Positions 46,000 to 54,088 of a DNA stretch of 64,000 bases are shown one piece after another. Source of the stretch: Fimbriiglobus sp043785105 (GTDB taxonomy: Bacteria; Planctomycetota; Planctomycetia; Gemmatales; Gemmataceae). Below the pieces are notes generated by a model. It ran no database searches. It saw only the letters and a program-made list of their open reading frames with translations, and was not told where the DNA came from. The position numbers and the translations under genes are program-made. The stretch spans positions 4,849 through 68,848 of the forward strand of contig JAYVXO010000228.1 in the NCBI GenBank assembly GCA_043785105.1. Reading direction: 5' to 3'. How positions within the stretch are numbered: position 1 is the stretch's first letter; every line of letters starts with the position of its first letter.

Positions 46000-46110
46000 C
46001 GTAGTCTCCGGGTCAGCACTGGGCGTCCTACCCTGTGAAACGATCTCTATCACACTATATCGGTGACGCAAGCCGTTTCGTCAAGCAATTTTGCAGGAAA
46101 TTTTGCAGGT

Positions 46111-46704
46111 TCAGTCGGAATTGAGCATCACGGCGTGGCAACCATCATGGAAATTGTCCGGAAACAGGGACAAATTGACCCCATCAGGCCGACGGGCGGA
46201 GGGAAAGCGCAACCCCTCAAAGCCGGCCTCGTAAGCCAGTCTACCGAACATCTGCGTGGTCGCCACATTGCCTTCGTCCGAGATCACCCGCCATTCTTCG
46301 CCAATATGTTCGATTGTGAGTCCCAGTTCGACCAAAGTTTCCGGCGCTGACAGGTCCAAGACTGACCCGATACAGACAGCCACCGCAGCTAAAACCCGAG
46401 GCTGGAACGCCGAATCAGGGATGCCGTAGTAAGCGTACCACGAATCGAGTTCCGCAGTGGCGGTGGCACGGTCCAGCGACAAGTACAGCGTTCGTGGCCC
46501 GCCAATCGGGTTGAACCGCCCGCCGAAACGCCTCGCCCCTTCGCCATCCGTAAACCGATCCCGGTCCGCGAAATTGCGGCTGGCAAAGCGGTATGTCGTC
46601 CCAATCCATTCCACAACAAACGGCGTGGCACCACGCGGCGACGCACCGAAAAGTGCCGTCAATTGCGTTCGGAGATGTTGCTCCACAGGCCAACCGTTCG
46701 CCAT
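46111..46704 (-). CDS. RES-domain toxin (NAD-degrading type)
   Basis: The product has 197 residues. The RES residues are visible as an Arg in YRFAS, GRFNP, the Glu of TATAELDSW, and the Ser of LRFPSARRPDG. RES toxins paired with Xre antitoxins are known to break down or modify NAD (for example MbcT and PrsT relatives). GGGAG lies upstream of the ATG. It is transcribed ahead of the Xre gene in the same direction. Confidence 0.88.
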   Translation of the reverse strand: MANGWPVEQHLRTQLTALFGASPRGATPFVVEWIGTTYRFASRNFADRDRFTDGEGARRFGGRFNPIGGPRTLYLSLDRATATAELDSWYAYYGIPDSAFQPRVLAAVAVCIGSVLDLSAPETLVELGLTIEHIGEEWRVISDEGNVATTQMFGRLAYEAGFEGLRFPSARRPDGVNLSLFPDNFHDGCHAVMLNSD

Positions 46705-46817
46705 TCGTGTCTCCCAGATTCAAACATCTAGTTAACGCATTCTCGATTTTATAGCCATCCGACACCCGGTTACCGCTGCATTTCTGCAAGAACGACTGTT
46801 GGCAGAGCCAGAATGTT

Positions 46818-46897
46818 CAATTAGCTTGCCCTTCTTCAATAATTAGCCTAAGCTAATCGTCGATGTTAACCTAGCCTATGTTACCTTGGAGACTTCT
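46818..46897 (+). promoter_or_regulatory. Shared 80-bp upstream region, type A, copy 1
   Basis: It matches 48669-48748 over about 80 bp and ends at the start codons of two DUF1559 genes. It contains CAATTAGCTTG and the inverted repeat ATTAGCCTAAGCTAAT. Such conservation in non-coding DNA suggests a promoter/operator. GGAG precedes the ATG at 46898. Confidence 0.65.
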
Positions 46898-47903
46898 ATG
46901 CGACACGTTAGAATTCAACCACTTCCACGCTACCGATTCGGGTTTACGCTGATCGAGTTACTGGTGGTCATTGCCATCATCGCCATCCTCATCGGGTTGC
47001 TACTTCCCGCCGTGCAGAAGGTCCGCGAGGCGGCGAGTCGGGCGAAGTGCTTGAACAATCTGAAGCAGATTGGCCTCGGGCTGCACAATTACCACTCGGC
47101 TTACGGCTACTTCCCTCCGGGGTTTACTGCGGGTACTGCCCCGACCACGACGGCTCCGGCAATCGGACTTTAGCCCCGGTTGGAGTCTCTTCTACCACAT
47201 CCTGCCTTTTATGGAGCAGGACAACCTCCATCGCAGTATCAACCAGAACCTACCGATCCTGGACCCCGTGAATAAGGCGGGGCGTGAGACGTTTGTCTCC
47301 ATCTATGTCTGCCCCAGCGATACCGCCCCCAAGCTCGTCAACCTCACGGATTCCGGCAGCAGCAGTTGGACCCCACCGAATTCTTTCAGCTACCCGTCGC
47401 CGAGTAGCCCGCTCACGGTTTTGGGGCAGGCGAGTGTGGCCAGCTACGCGGGATGCCTGGGAACGCTCGGGTATGAAGAACAAGCGTACACCGGCGTGTT
47501 CCATCGCAACAGCCGCGTTCGCGTCGAGGACATCACGGACGGATCGAGCAACACCATCGGCGTCGGTGAACGGACCAGCCGGTTCTCGGAGAACAGTTGG
47601 GTCGGCCCGGTGTGGCAACAGGAGACGGTCTACGCGCCGACCGCCCCCCGCTACAACGCCGCGCAGCCGAGCTTTCAGTGCCGCGCCACGCCGACCGCTG
47701 TGCTAGTCCACGTCCGCATCACGTCGTTGCAACCGAACCACCCCGATAACAGTCCGGGGAGTTTCTTTTCGAGCCACACCGGCGGGGCACAGTTCCTCAA
47801 CATGGACGGGTCGTCGCGCTTCGTTTCGTCCACAGTCAGCATCGACAACTACCGCTCCCTGTGCAGCCGAAACGGTGGCGAAGTGTTCACCGGCGATTAC
47901 TAG
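46898..47903 (+). pseudogene. DUF1559 pilin-like protein gene, interrupted by a frameshift
   Basis: The first frame encodes the pilin-like N-terminus (FGFTLIELLVVIAIIAIL, then NNLKQIGLGLHNYHSAYGYF) and stops at 47173. A second frame, open to 47903, continues the family: SPGWSLFYHILPFMEQDNLH, DITDGSSNTIGVGE and FLNMDGSSRFVSS, ending GGEVFTGDY. Removing one base near 47155-47170 (for example to read IGFSPGW) restores a single protein of about 334 residues. The stop TAG at 47901 overlaps the CTAG at the left edge of an IS element. It is a true pseudogene or a sequencing indel. Confidence 0.85.
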
Positions 47904-48560
47904 ATCGTGTGGACAGCAACTAGGGAGTTTTGGTAGGTGGCGGGCCTCTTTCTTCCACGGAGGGGGTCTGTTATGCCTGCGCGACACGAGATTTCTGACA
48001 CCGACTGGGATCGTATCCAGGACCGGATGTGGACGTGCTGATTCTCGATTCGACGGTGATTCGCGCCCACCCGAGCGCGGCGGGTGCCAAAAAAAGTGAA
48101 CGGGTCGGGCGGTCAAGCGGACGAAGGACTGGGACGGAGCCGAGGGGGGGTGGCACGAAGATTCATGGGAGTTTCAACGGCATCGGCCAGTCCGTCGCGT
48201 TGCGGCTAACGCCCGGTCAGGCGGAGGCGTTGCTGGCGAACCACCAACCCGAAGTCGTGATTGTGGACAAAGGGTACGATAGCAACAAGTTGGTCGAGGA
48301 GATCGCAGTACGGGATGCGGAAGCCGTGATCCCGCCCAAGTGGAATCGGGTCGGGCCGCGCGAGTATGACCGCCACACTGACAAGGAGCGGAATGTCTGT
48401 GAGCGATTTTGATCGCGGGTGAATCAATAACGTCGGATTGCGACCCGGTACGAGAAGAAGGCCAAGAACTTCCTGGCGATCGTTCACTTGGTCACGATCA
48501 TGTTCCTGTTGAAATGACACACGGGACGCAGACTACCCACTTGCTGTCCACACGACCTAG
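47900..48560 (+). mobile_element. Decayed IS5-family element
   Basis: The terminal inverted repeats TCGTGTGGACAGCAA (47905-47919) and TTGCTGTCCACACGA (48541-48555) are perfect over 15 bp and extend imperfectly. They are flanked by CTAG on both sides (47900-47903 and 48557-48560), a plausible 4-bp target duplication. About 660 bp long, it is shorter than a full IS5-type element and its transposase gene is internally deleted, so it can move only in trans. Confidence 0.85.
47973..48517 (+). pseudogene. IS5-family DDE transposase, deleted and frameshifted
   Basis: The N-terminus PARHEISDTDWDRIQDR is intact. The frame then jumps, with an apparent internal deletion, to VLILDSTVIRAHPSAAGAKK, KIHGSFNGIGQSVALRLTPG and VVIVDKGYDSNKLVEEIA (the DDE core). 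The C-terminal part RRIATRYEKKAKNFLAIVHL is in yet another frame. It cannot encode an active enzyme. Confidence 0.85.
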
Positions 48561-48668
48561 GCAACTGGGACACTAATATTGCGAAATTGGCCGCGATTTT
48601 AGTCTGTCCTCTACTGCTTAGTAACTCCCGATTTTTCAAAGTGGCGACTCCGAAAGCAAACCACACGG

Positions 48669-48748
48669 CAATTAGCTTGAACTTCTTCAGTAATTAGGCT
48701 AAGCTAATCGTCGATGTTAACCTAGACTATGCTCTCTCGGAGGCTTCC
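48669..48748 (+). promoter_or_regulatory. Shared 80-bp upstream region, type A, copy 2
   Basis: It matches 46818-46897 with CAATTAGCTTG, ATTAGGCTAAGCTAAT and TCGTCGATGTTAACCTAG in the same positions. It precedes the intact DUF1559 gene at 48749, with GGAGG just before the ATG. Confidence 0.65.
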
Positions 48749-49837
48749 ATGCGACGGGTCAGAATTCCAGCACTTCAGCACCAACGTTCAGGCTTTACGC
48801 TGATTGAGCTACTTGTCGTCATCGCCATCATTGCGGTCTTGGTCGGGTTGCTCCTTCCGGCTGTTCAGAAGGTTCGTGAAGCGGCGAGCCGGGCTAAATG
48901 TACGAACAACCTGAAGCAGCTTGGACTCGCGCTTCACAATTACGAAAGCTCCAACGGCAGGTACCCGCCCTCGTGCGTCACCAACCCGTATGCCAACGGC
49001 ACTGCCTACGGGGTCAGTTACGGTGATGACATTCGGGTTGGCCCGAGCGGGTTTGCGTGGGGCACGTTGATTCTGCCCTACTTGGAACAAGACAATTTGT
49101 TCCGACAGTTCAACATGAACCTGCCCTGTTGGGCACCCGAAAACACGGCAGCGGCGAAGATAAAAGTGGCGATGTTTATCTGCCCGTCGGCGACGGGCGG
49201 CAGTGACGGGTTTGAAGTCCAGAAGGAGGGGTCCGACCGGCGGCACGGGGTTCCGATTGTGCTTTCCACGGGAAGCCGGGTCGTCTTCGGCCACAGCCAT
49301 TACGTCACCAACGCCGGCATCCACCAGCCGTGGGGGCGGGAACCGGCGTACTGCTACGATTTCGACGTGCCGGAGCCGATCCCGGCCAACAGTAACATCC
49401 CCGTCACGATCGACGGGCCGTTCTACCCGAACTCCAAAACGACGGTCGCCGGTGTGACCGATGGCCTCTCGAACACCGTCTTCCTCGGCGAACATAGTTC
49501 GTTCTTGAGCAACAAGACGTGGGTCGGCGTCGTCCCCGGCGCAGTGACACCACCACGCCTCGATCTACGCCCCTGGCCAAGCGAGAACAACGCGGCCACC
49601 TGCCTGGTCGGGGCGCACAGCGGGCCGGATACCCATGACCACCCGCAAGTCATCATCCACGCCCCGAACAACCCGTTCGGCCACACCGACGAGATGTGGG
49701 GCGAACACGGTGCGCCGGGGTGCAACGTGCTCCTCGGCGACGGCTCCGTGCGGTTCATCAACGCCTTCATCAACCCCAACACGTGGGTGGCACTTTCCAC
49801 TCGGAACAAAGGGGAGGTGGTCAATGGCGACTACTAA
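48749..49837 (+). CDS. DUF1559 pilin-like secreted protein
   Basis: The product has 362 residues. The leader and helix are SGFTLIELLVVIAIIAVLVG, then NNLKQLGLALHNYESSNGRY, LILPYLEQDNLF, GVTDGLSNTVFLGEH, and the C-terminal NVLLGDGSVRFI. It is the longest member in the cluster, with a central insert (about residues 165-230) rich in Pro and aromatic residues. Its stop overlaps the next gene by 14 nt, so the two are co-translated. The upstream region is the type A sequence. Confidence 0.93.
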   Translation: MRRVRIPALQHQRSGFTLIELLVVIAIIAVLVGLLLPAVQKVREAASRAKCTNNLKQLGLALHNYESSNGRYPPSCVTNPYANGTAYGVSYGDDIRVGPSGFAWGTLILPYLEQDNLFRQFNMNLPCWAPENTAAAKIKVAMFICPSATGGSDGFEVQKEGSDRRHGVPIVLSTGSRVVFGHSHYVTNAGIHQPWGREPAYCYDFDVPEPIPANSNIPVTIDGPFYPNSKTTVAGVTDGLSNTVFLGEHSSFLSNKTWVGVVPGAVTPPRLDLRPWPSENNAATCLVGAHSGPDTHDHPQVIIHAPNNPFGHTDEMWGEHGAPGCNVLLGDGSVRFINAFINPNTWVALSTRNKGEVVNGDY

Positions 49838-50243
49838 GTCAGTGGCGACTTGGAACCGCCAGCAGGTGGCATGGATCGCGCTCGGGGTACTGGCCGTCGG
49901 GTTCGTCGTAGCGGTACTTCTGAACCTCCGCACCCCGCCCCAGATGGGACCGGACGATGAGGTGTTCAACACCGTCGATGCGTTGTTCACGGCAGTCACC
50001 GCCCGTGACGTAACGCAACTGGCCGCGTGCCAGACACGACTGGTGACGTACCGGGAAGCTGGCAAACTCCCGAAGCCATCGGCGGAGTACCTCGATGACG
50101 TAATCGCCAAGGCCCACAACGGCAGTTGGGAAACCGCAGCAAAATGGCTCTACGACTTCATGCTCGCGCAACGCCGTGATGGCTACGACGGCACCCACCA
50201 TCACGAGAAGAAACCCAAGTCGCCAAAGGGCCAAAAGAAGTAG
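49824..50243 (+). CDS. Membrane-anchored small protein coupled to DUF1559
   Basis: The product has 139 residues. One membrane helix lies near the N-terminus (VAWIALGVLAVGFVVAVLLN, about residues 15-34). The exported part has FNTVDALFTAVTARDVTQLA and DVIAKAHNGSWETAAKWLYD, and a His/Lys/Pro-rich end. GGGGAGG precedes the ATG, which lies within the last codons of the DUF1559 gene. It may assist export or anchoring of its partner; that is inference from position only. Confidence 0.75.
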   Translation: MATTKSVATWNRQQVAWIALGVLAVGFVVAVLLNLRTPPQMGPDDEVFNTVDALFTAVTARDVTQLAACQTRLVTYREAGKLPKPSAEYLDDVIAKAHNGSWETAAKWLYDFMLAQRRDGYDGTHHHEKKPKSPKGQKK

Positions 50244-50249
50244 CGGCTC

Positions 50250-50632
50250 GCTGGCATCCCTTCAGGATGCTTCAACCTGCTGGCTTTTTTATCCCGAAGG
50301 GATTTCAGCCATTAGCCTGGGGTCGCGTCTGCGACCCCAGGATCGCGTCCCCACATTTCCCCGACCCCGGTAGGGGTCGCAGCGTTGTATCGCAGGCGCA
50401 GAGACTTCAATCGAGGTATTTCGGACGTACACGATCCAGCAATACCGATGAAGTCACCATCCAGTAGTGTCGGTATCAGCGATCTGACAAATGCCGTCAT
50501 CGTTCGATAGTTTTTTCTTGACAGCGACGGTGGGGTGTGAGTAACTTGGAAGAGATAAGTGAATTCTCACTCATCTTCTCCATTCGCTTCTCATCAGCGA
50601 AACGGGTAGTTCTCATTTCGAGGAGGTTAGTC
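50250..50632 (+). repeat. Type B leader with REP hairpins, copy 1
   Basis: From about 50266 to the start codon at 50633 it matches 52308-52678 closely. In order it contains ATCCCGAAGGGAT, GCCTGGGGTCGCG..CGACCCCAGG and GACCCCGGTAGGGGTC hairpins, then CGGACGTACACGATCCAGCA and CAGTAGTGTCGGTAT. CGATCTGACAAATGCCGTCA, the TTGACA box, an AGTGAATTCTCACT palindrome and an AGGAGG site follow. Similarity continues into the first codons of the genes. Confidence 0.85.
50518..50546 (+). promoter_or_regulatory. Candidate promoter of DUF1559 gene (type B, copy 1)
   Basis: TTGACA (50518-50523), a 17-nt spacer and GTAACT (50541-50546). The -35 box is perfect and is kept in both copies; the -10 match is poor. 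The palindrome AGTGAATTCTCACT follows about 20 nt downstream. Confidence 0.5.
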
Positions 50633-51580
50633 ATGCGTTCCTCTCCCAGGTTCCGGGCTAGGTCCGGGTTCACGTTGATTGAGTTGTTGGTGGTGATCGC
50701 GATCATCGCCATTCTCATCGGCCTGTTGTTGCCGGCCGTGCAGAAGGTGCGCGAAGCAGCCGCCCGCGCTCAGTGTTCCAACAACCTCAAGCAGATGGCT
50801 CTCGGGGTCCACAACCACCACGACGCCGTTGGAAAGTTCCCCGTCGGCGGCGTGACGGACGGCCCGTGCTGTGGCACGCAAAGCGGCACCAACTGGGCCA
50901 TCGAGATCTTGCCGTACATCGAACAGCAAAACCTGTTCAAGCTTTACAACCAGACGTTGCAGAACGAGAACACGGCCCAGACCGTTTTTCGGCAGTTCAT
51001 TGTCAAGACTTACAATTGCCCTTCCGACATCAACGCGGGCAAACTAGTGCAACCCGCCAGTGGTCCCGGATCCGGTGGTCAGTGGATGACATCCTCGTAC
51101 CGGGCGATGTCTGGGCGCGGGTACGGGCCGACGGGTCAGAGCTGGTGGTTTGACGATCCCGAAAGCGGTCGGAACTTACCACGGGAGCAACGCGGCATGA
51201 TTCACGGCACGTCAAGGCTCTACGGGCTAACCGCCGAGACCTTCGCTTCCGTGACCGACGGCACCTCGAACACCGTGATGCTTTCCGAATACGCCACCCG
51301 GACGACGCCCACCCGCACCTCGTTCTGGGCGTACACCTACACGTCGTACAACCAATCGTCGGCCGTGCCGCAAACCCGAACACTCTTGGCCGACTACGAC
51401 CGGTGCGTCGCCCAAGGCGACAGCAACCCGTGCAAACGCGGGTGGGGGTCGTTCCACACCGGCGGGATGAACGCGGCAATGGGCGACGGATCGGTTCGGT
51501 TCATCCGCCAGAGTATCGACATCAATCTGTGGGTCGGTGTCGCCACCATCGCGGGTGGTGAAGTCGCCCAATTGGACTAA
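50633..51580 (+). CDS. DUF1559 pilin-like secreted protein
   Basis: The product has 315 residues. The leader is RSGFTLIELLVVIAIIAILI, followed by NNLKQMALGVHNHHD, EILPYIEQQNLFKLYNQ, SVTDGTSNTVMLSEYA and AAMGDGSVRFIRQ. AGGAGG lies six bases before the ATG at 50633; an upstream in-frame start at 50537 would add 32 residues encoded by the leader. The small lipoprotein gene follows after 17 nt in the same direction, the same pairing seen at 16289/17341. Confidence 0.93.
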   Translation: MRSSPRFRARSGFTLIELLVVIAIIAILIGLLLPAVQKVREAAARAQCSNNLKQMALGVHNHHDAVGKFPVGGVTDGPCCGTQSGTNWAIEILPYIEQQNLFKLYNQTLQNENTAQTVFRQFIVKTYNCPSDINAGKLVQPASGPGSGGQWMTSSYRAMSGRGYGPTGQSWWFDDPESGRNLPREQRGMIHGTSRLYGLTAETFASVTDGTSNTVMLSEYATRTTPTRTSFWAYTYTSYNQSSAVPQTRTLLADYDRCVAQGDSNPCKRGWGSFHTGGMNAAMGDGSVRFIRQSIDINLWVGVATIAGGEVAQLD

Positions 51581-51597
51581 CCCACCGGAGACACTTC

Positions 51598-52059
51598 ATG
51601 CGAAAGTTCATGGCGTTCGCGGTCTTGGTGCCGTCACTTTTCGGCGTCATCGGTTGTGGCGAATCGAAGTACACCTTCGCGCCGGTCACGGGCAAAGTCA
51701 CACTGAACGGGAAACCGCTGGAAGGAGCTTCGGTCGAGTTTCAGCCGCTCCCACCATCAGCCGGCGTTGATCCGGGGACCGGGTCGATGGCGGTCACGGA
51801 CAAGGAGGGGCGGTTCACTCTGAAATCCCAACTCGACCCGAACACGAAGGGAGCCGTCGTCGGCAAACACCAGATTCGCATCTACCTTTACACCGCCCAC
51901 ACGCCGGGCGAAGACCGGGACGCCGACGCCGGTGGCGATAAAAAGAAGGCACCGACCGGGCCGACGATCCCGACCCGGTACAACAGCAGCAGCACGTTGC
52001 AATTGGACGTACCAGCCGGGGGGCTAGCCGATCACCAGTTTCAACTGACCTCACCCTGA
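51598..52059 (+). CDS. Small lipoprotein paired with DUF1559
   Basis: The product has 153 residues. The signal (FAVLVPSLFGVIGC) has the lipobox Gly-Val-Ile-Gly-Cys near residue 20. The mature part is a carboxypeptidase-regulatory-like beta sandwich: VTGKVTLNGKPLEGASVEF, AVTDKEGRFTLKS and GKHQIRIYLYT. It is a relative of the lipoprotein at 17341. The pair with DUF1559 and the terminator 17 nt downstream point to a two-gene operon. Confidence 0.87.
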   Translation: MRKFMAFAVLVPSLFGVIGCGESKYTFAPVTGKVTLNGKPLEGASVEFQPLPPSAGVDPGTGSMAVTDKEGRFTLKSQLDPNTKGAVVGKHQIRIYLYTAHTPGEDRDADAGGDKKKAPTGPTIPTRYNSSSTLQLDVPAGGLADHQFQLTSP

Positions 52060-52075
52060 TGGGTGCGGAACAAAC

Positions 52076-52122
52076 AAACGCACGAAGTCTGCGGGCGTAA
52101 TACCCGCAGACTTCGTGCGTTT
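52076..52122 (+). terminator. Rho-independent terminator
   Basis: A perfect 20-bp stem (AAACGCACGAAGTCTGCGGG and its complement) closes a 7-nt loop and ends in TTT. It lies 17 nt after the lipoprotein stop. Confidence 0.88.
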
Positions 52123-52202
52123 AAGGCAGTTGGGAAAACGATGTGCAATATTGCCCGACAGCACCACGACAAGAAACCCAAGTCGCCAACGAGATCTAAA
52201 AA

Positions 52203-52307
52203 ATACGAACCTGGGGTGTCGCTCCACTCAACCCCCAGCGAATCTCTGGCGCCCCGTCGGATACGAACCTGGGTATCGCTCCGCTCAACCCCCAGCGAAT
52301 CGCTGGC
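52203..52307. repeat. Two tandem copies of a 47-bp unit
   Basis: ATACGAACCTGGGG..GCTCC.CTCAACCCCCAGCGAATC.CTGGC is present at 52203-52250 and 52261-52307, just before the type B leader. Together with that leader it fills the gap 52123-52678, where no gene is seen. Confidence 0.85.
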
Positions 52308-52678
52308 ATCCCTCCGGGATGCTTCGGCTTGTTCTTTATCCCGAAGGGATTGAAGCCATTAGCCTGGGGTCGCGTTTCGCGCACCCCAGGAAGCACCCAG
52401 TCTCGACGACCCCGGTAGGGGTCGCAGCGTCGTCATCGCTAGCGCAGCGACCTCAATCGAGGTAATTCGGACGTACACGATCCAGCAACACCGATCAAGT
52501 TACCATCCAGTAGTGTCGGTATTAGCGATCTGACAAATGCCGTCATCGTTCGATAGTTTTTTCTTGACAGCTGTAGTAGAATGTGAGTTACTTGGAAGAG
52601 GTGAGTGAATTCTCACTCAACTTCTCTAATCGCTTCTCATCAGCGAAACGGGTTGTTCTCATTTCGAGGAGGTTAGTT
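52308..52678 (+). repeat. Type B leader with REP hairpins, copy 2
   Basis: This is the counterpart of 50250-50632, with the same order of hairpins and conserved words and the palindrome GAGTGAATTCTCACTC, here complete at 16 bp. AGGAGG stands just before the ATG at 52679. Differences from copy 1 are scattered substitutions and short indels, mostly in the hairpins. Confidence 0.85.
52564..52592 (+). promoter_or_regulatory. Candidate promoter of DUF1559 gene (type B, copy 2)
   Basis: TTGACA (52564-52569), a 17-nt spacer and GTTACT (52587-52592). Same arrangement as copy 1. Confidence 0.5.
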
Positions 52679-53681
52679 ATGCGTTCCACTCCCAGGTTCC
52701 GGGCTAGGTTCGGGTTTACGTTGATTGAGTTGTTGGTGGTGATTGCGATCATCGCCATCCTCATCGGCTTGTTGTTGCCCGCCGTGCAGAAGGTGCGGGA
52801 AGCGGCGGCGCGAATCCGCTGCGCCAATCACCTCAAACAGTTGGGGCTGGCGATGCACAGCTTCCACGACGCGAACGGGCAATTCCCGTCGTCCGGTTGG
52901 GGGGTCGGCTGGGCGCCGCACCCGGACCGCGGCACCGGCGATCGGCAGCCCGGTTCGTGGCTGTACGCGATTTTGCCGATGATCGAACAGGGACCGCTGT
53001 TCAACCTCGGGGCGGGGACGACGGGCACCGCGCTGGAAGCGGCCAACGTGCGGCGGCTCGAAACGCCGCTGACACTCTTGCATTGCCCCAGCCGCCGGGA
53101 AGCCAAGACCTACCCGATTGGCAATTCACTGGGTTTCGTGGTCAAGCCCGTCCTGTGCGGGGTGCTGACCTAAGGGCGCCCGGCTGGATTACGCGATCAA
53201 CGGCGGCGAAAACTTCCTCCGGTTTTATGCCCCGACCAGCATCGCCCAGGTCGAGAGCAACGCCTATTCGTTCCCCGACCTCGGCCCGGTCACCGGGATA
53301 TCGCACGTCCGGAGCAAGTTCCGCATCGCGGACATCACCGACGGCACTGGCAGCACCTACCTCTTGGGGGAAAAGTATGTCAGCCGGTCGTCAGCCGCGT
53401 CCGGCACCGAGTACGGCGACGACGAAGGCCCCTACGTGTCGGACGAACGTGACATCATCCGCTGGGCGTCGTGGAACGGCAACTATGCTGCGCCCAAGCG
53501 GGACGAGGCCGGGCCGGACTCCAACCTCGACACGTTCCGGTACGGCAGCGCTCACCCGTCCGGGTTCGGCGTCGCGCTGTGCGACGGGTCGGTTCGTTGG
53601 ATCACCTATTCCATCACGGAAGAAACCCACCGCCGCCTGATCAATCGCCGGGACGGACAAGTGGTGACCCTTCCGGACTGA
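52679..53681 (+). pseudogene. DUF1559 pilin-like protein gene, interrupted by a frameshift
   Basis: The first frame (from the ATG at 52679, AGGAGG upstream) encodes FGFTLIELLVVIAIIAILIG, NHLKQLGLAMHSFHDANGQF and LYAILPMIEQGPLFNL, and stops at 53173. The next frame continues GARLDYAINGGENFLRFYAP, DITDGTGSTYLLGEKYVS and GVALCDGSVRWITYS to 53681. Dropping one T in ACCTAAG (about 53167-53172) joins them as VLTKGARLDY. The full product would be about 333 residues. No other damage is seen, so a sequencing indel is possible. Confidence 0.87.
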
Positions 53682-53729
53682 AGTCAAATAGCAACGGGGC
53701 ACCCGCGAATCACGTCTGATCTGAATTAT

Positions 53730-54023
53730 TCAGTACCGCCACCACGCTATTGCCCCGTCAATGTGCAGCAGAAACTCGTCGATGACCTCGCCACCGTTAA
53801 CTGGCTCCAGACGGAGACCGGGTGCGGCGATCTCATCCCATGCGATCTCCCACTCGTCCATGCGATCGGCATCAAGTATCGCTCGTTCCCGATCAAACAG
53901 TGGGCGAACCGACTCAAATGCAGCGGTCGGCTCAAACGTGCCGTGGTGCCACGGCATATCCCCATCGACTCGTGACAGCGTTCCAAGCAACTGGTCACCC
54001 CTGTAAACGCGGTAGTCTGGCAC
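53730..54023 (-). CDS. Hypothetical protein
   Basis: The product has 97 residues from a GTG with GGAGG seven bases upstream. It is soluble and acidic, with YRVYRGDQLLGTLSRVDGDM, PWHHGTFEPTAAFE and a C-terminal DEFLLHIDGAIAWWRY. No family was recognised. It is convergent with the frameshifted DUF1559 gene and downstream of an exported hydrolase gene. Confidence 0.7.
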   Translation of the reverse strand: MPDYRVYRGDQLLGTLSRVDGDMPWHHGTFEPTAAFESVRPLFDRERAILDADRMDEWEIAWDEIAAPGLRLEPVNGGEVIDEFLLHIDGAIAWWRY

Positions 54024-54088
54024 GTGTGAACCTCCAAATCTTATTCTTGGCTACATTAAACGCCGTGACAGGGATGGTTCGCCGTCGC

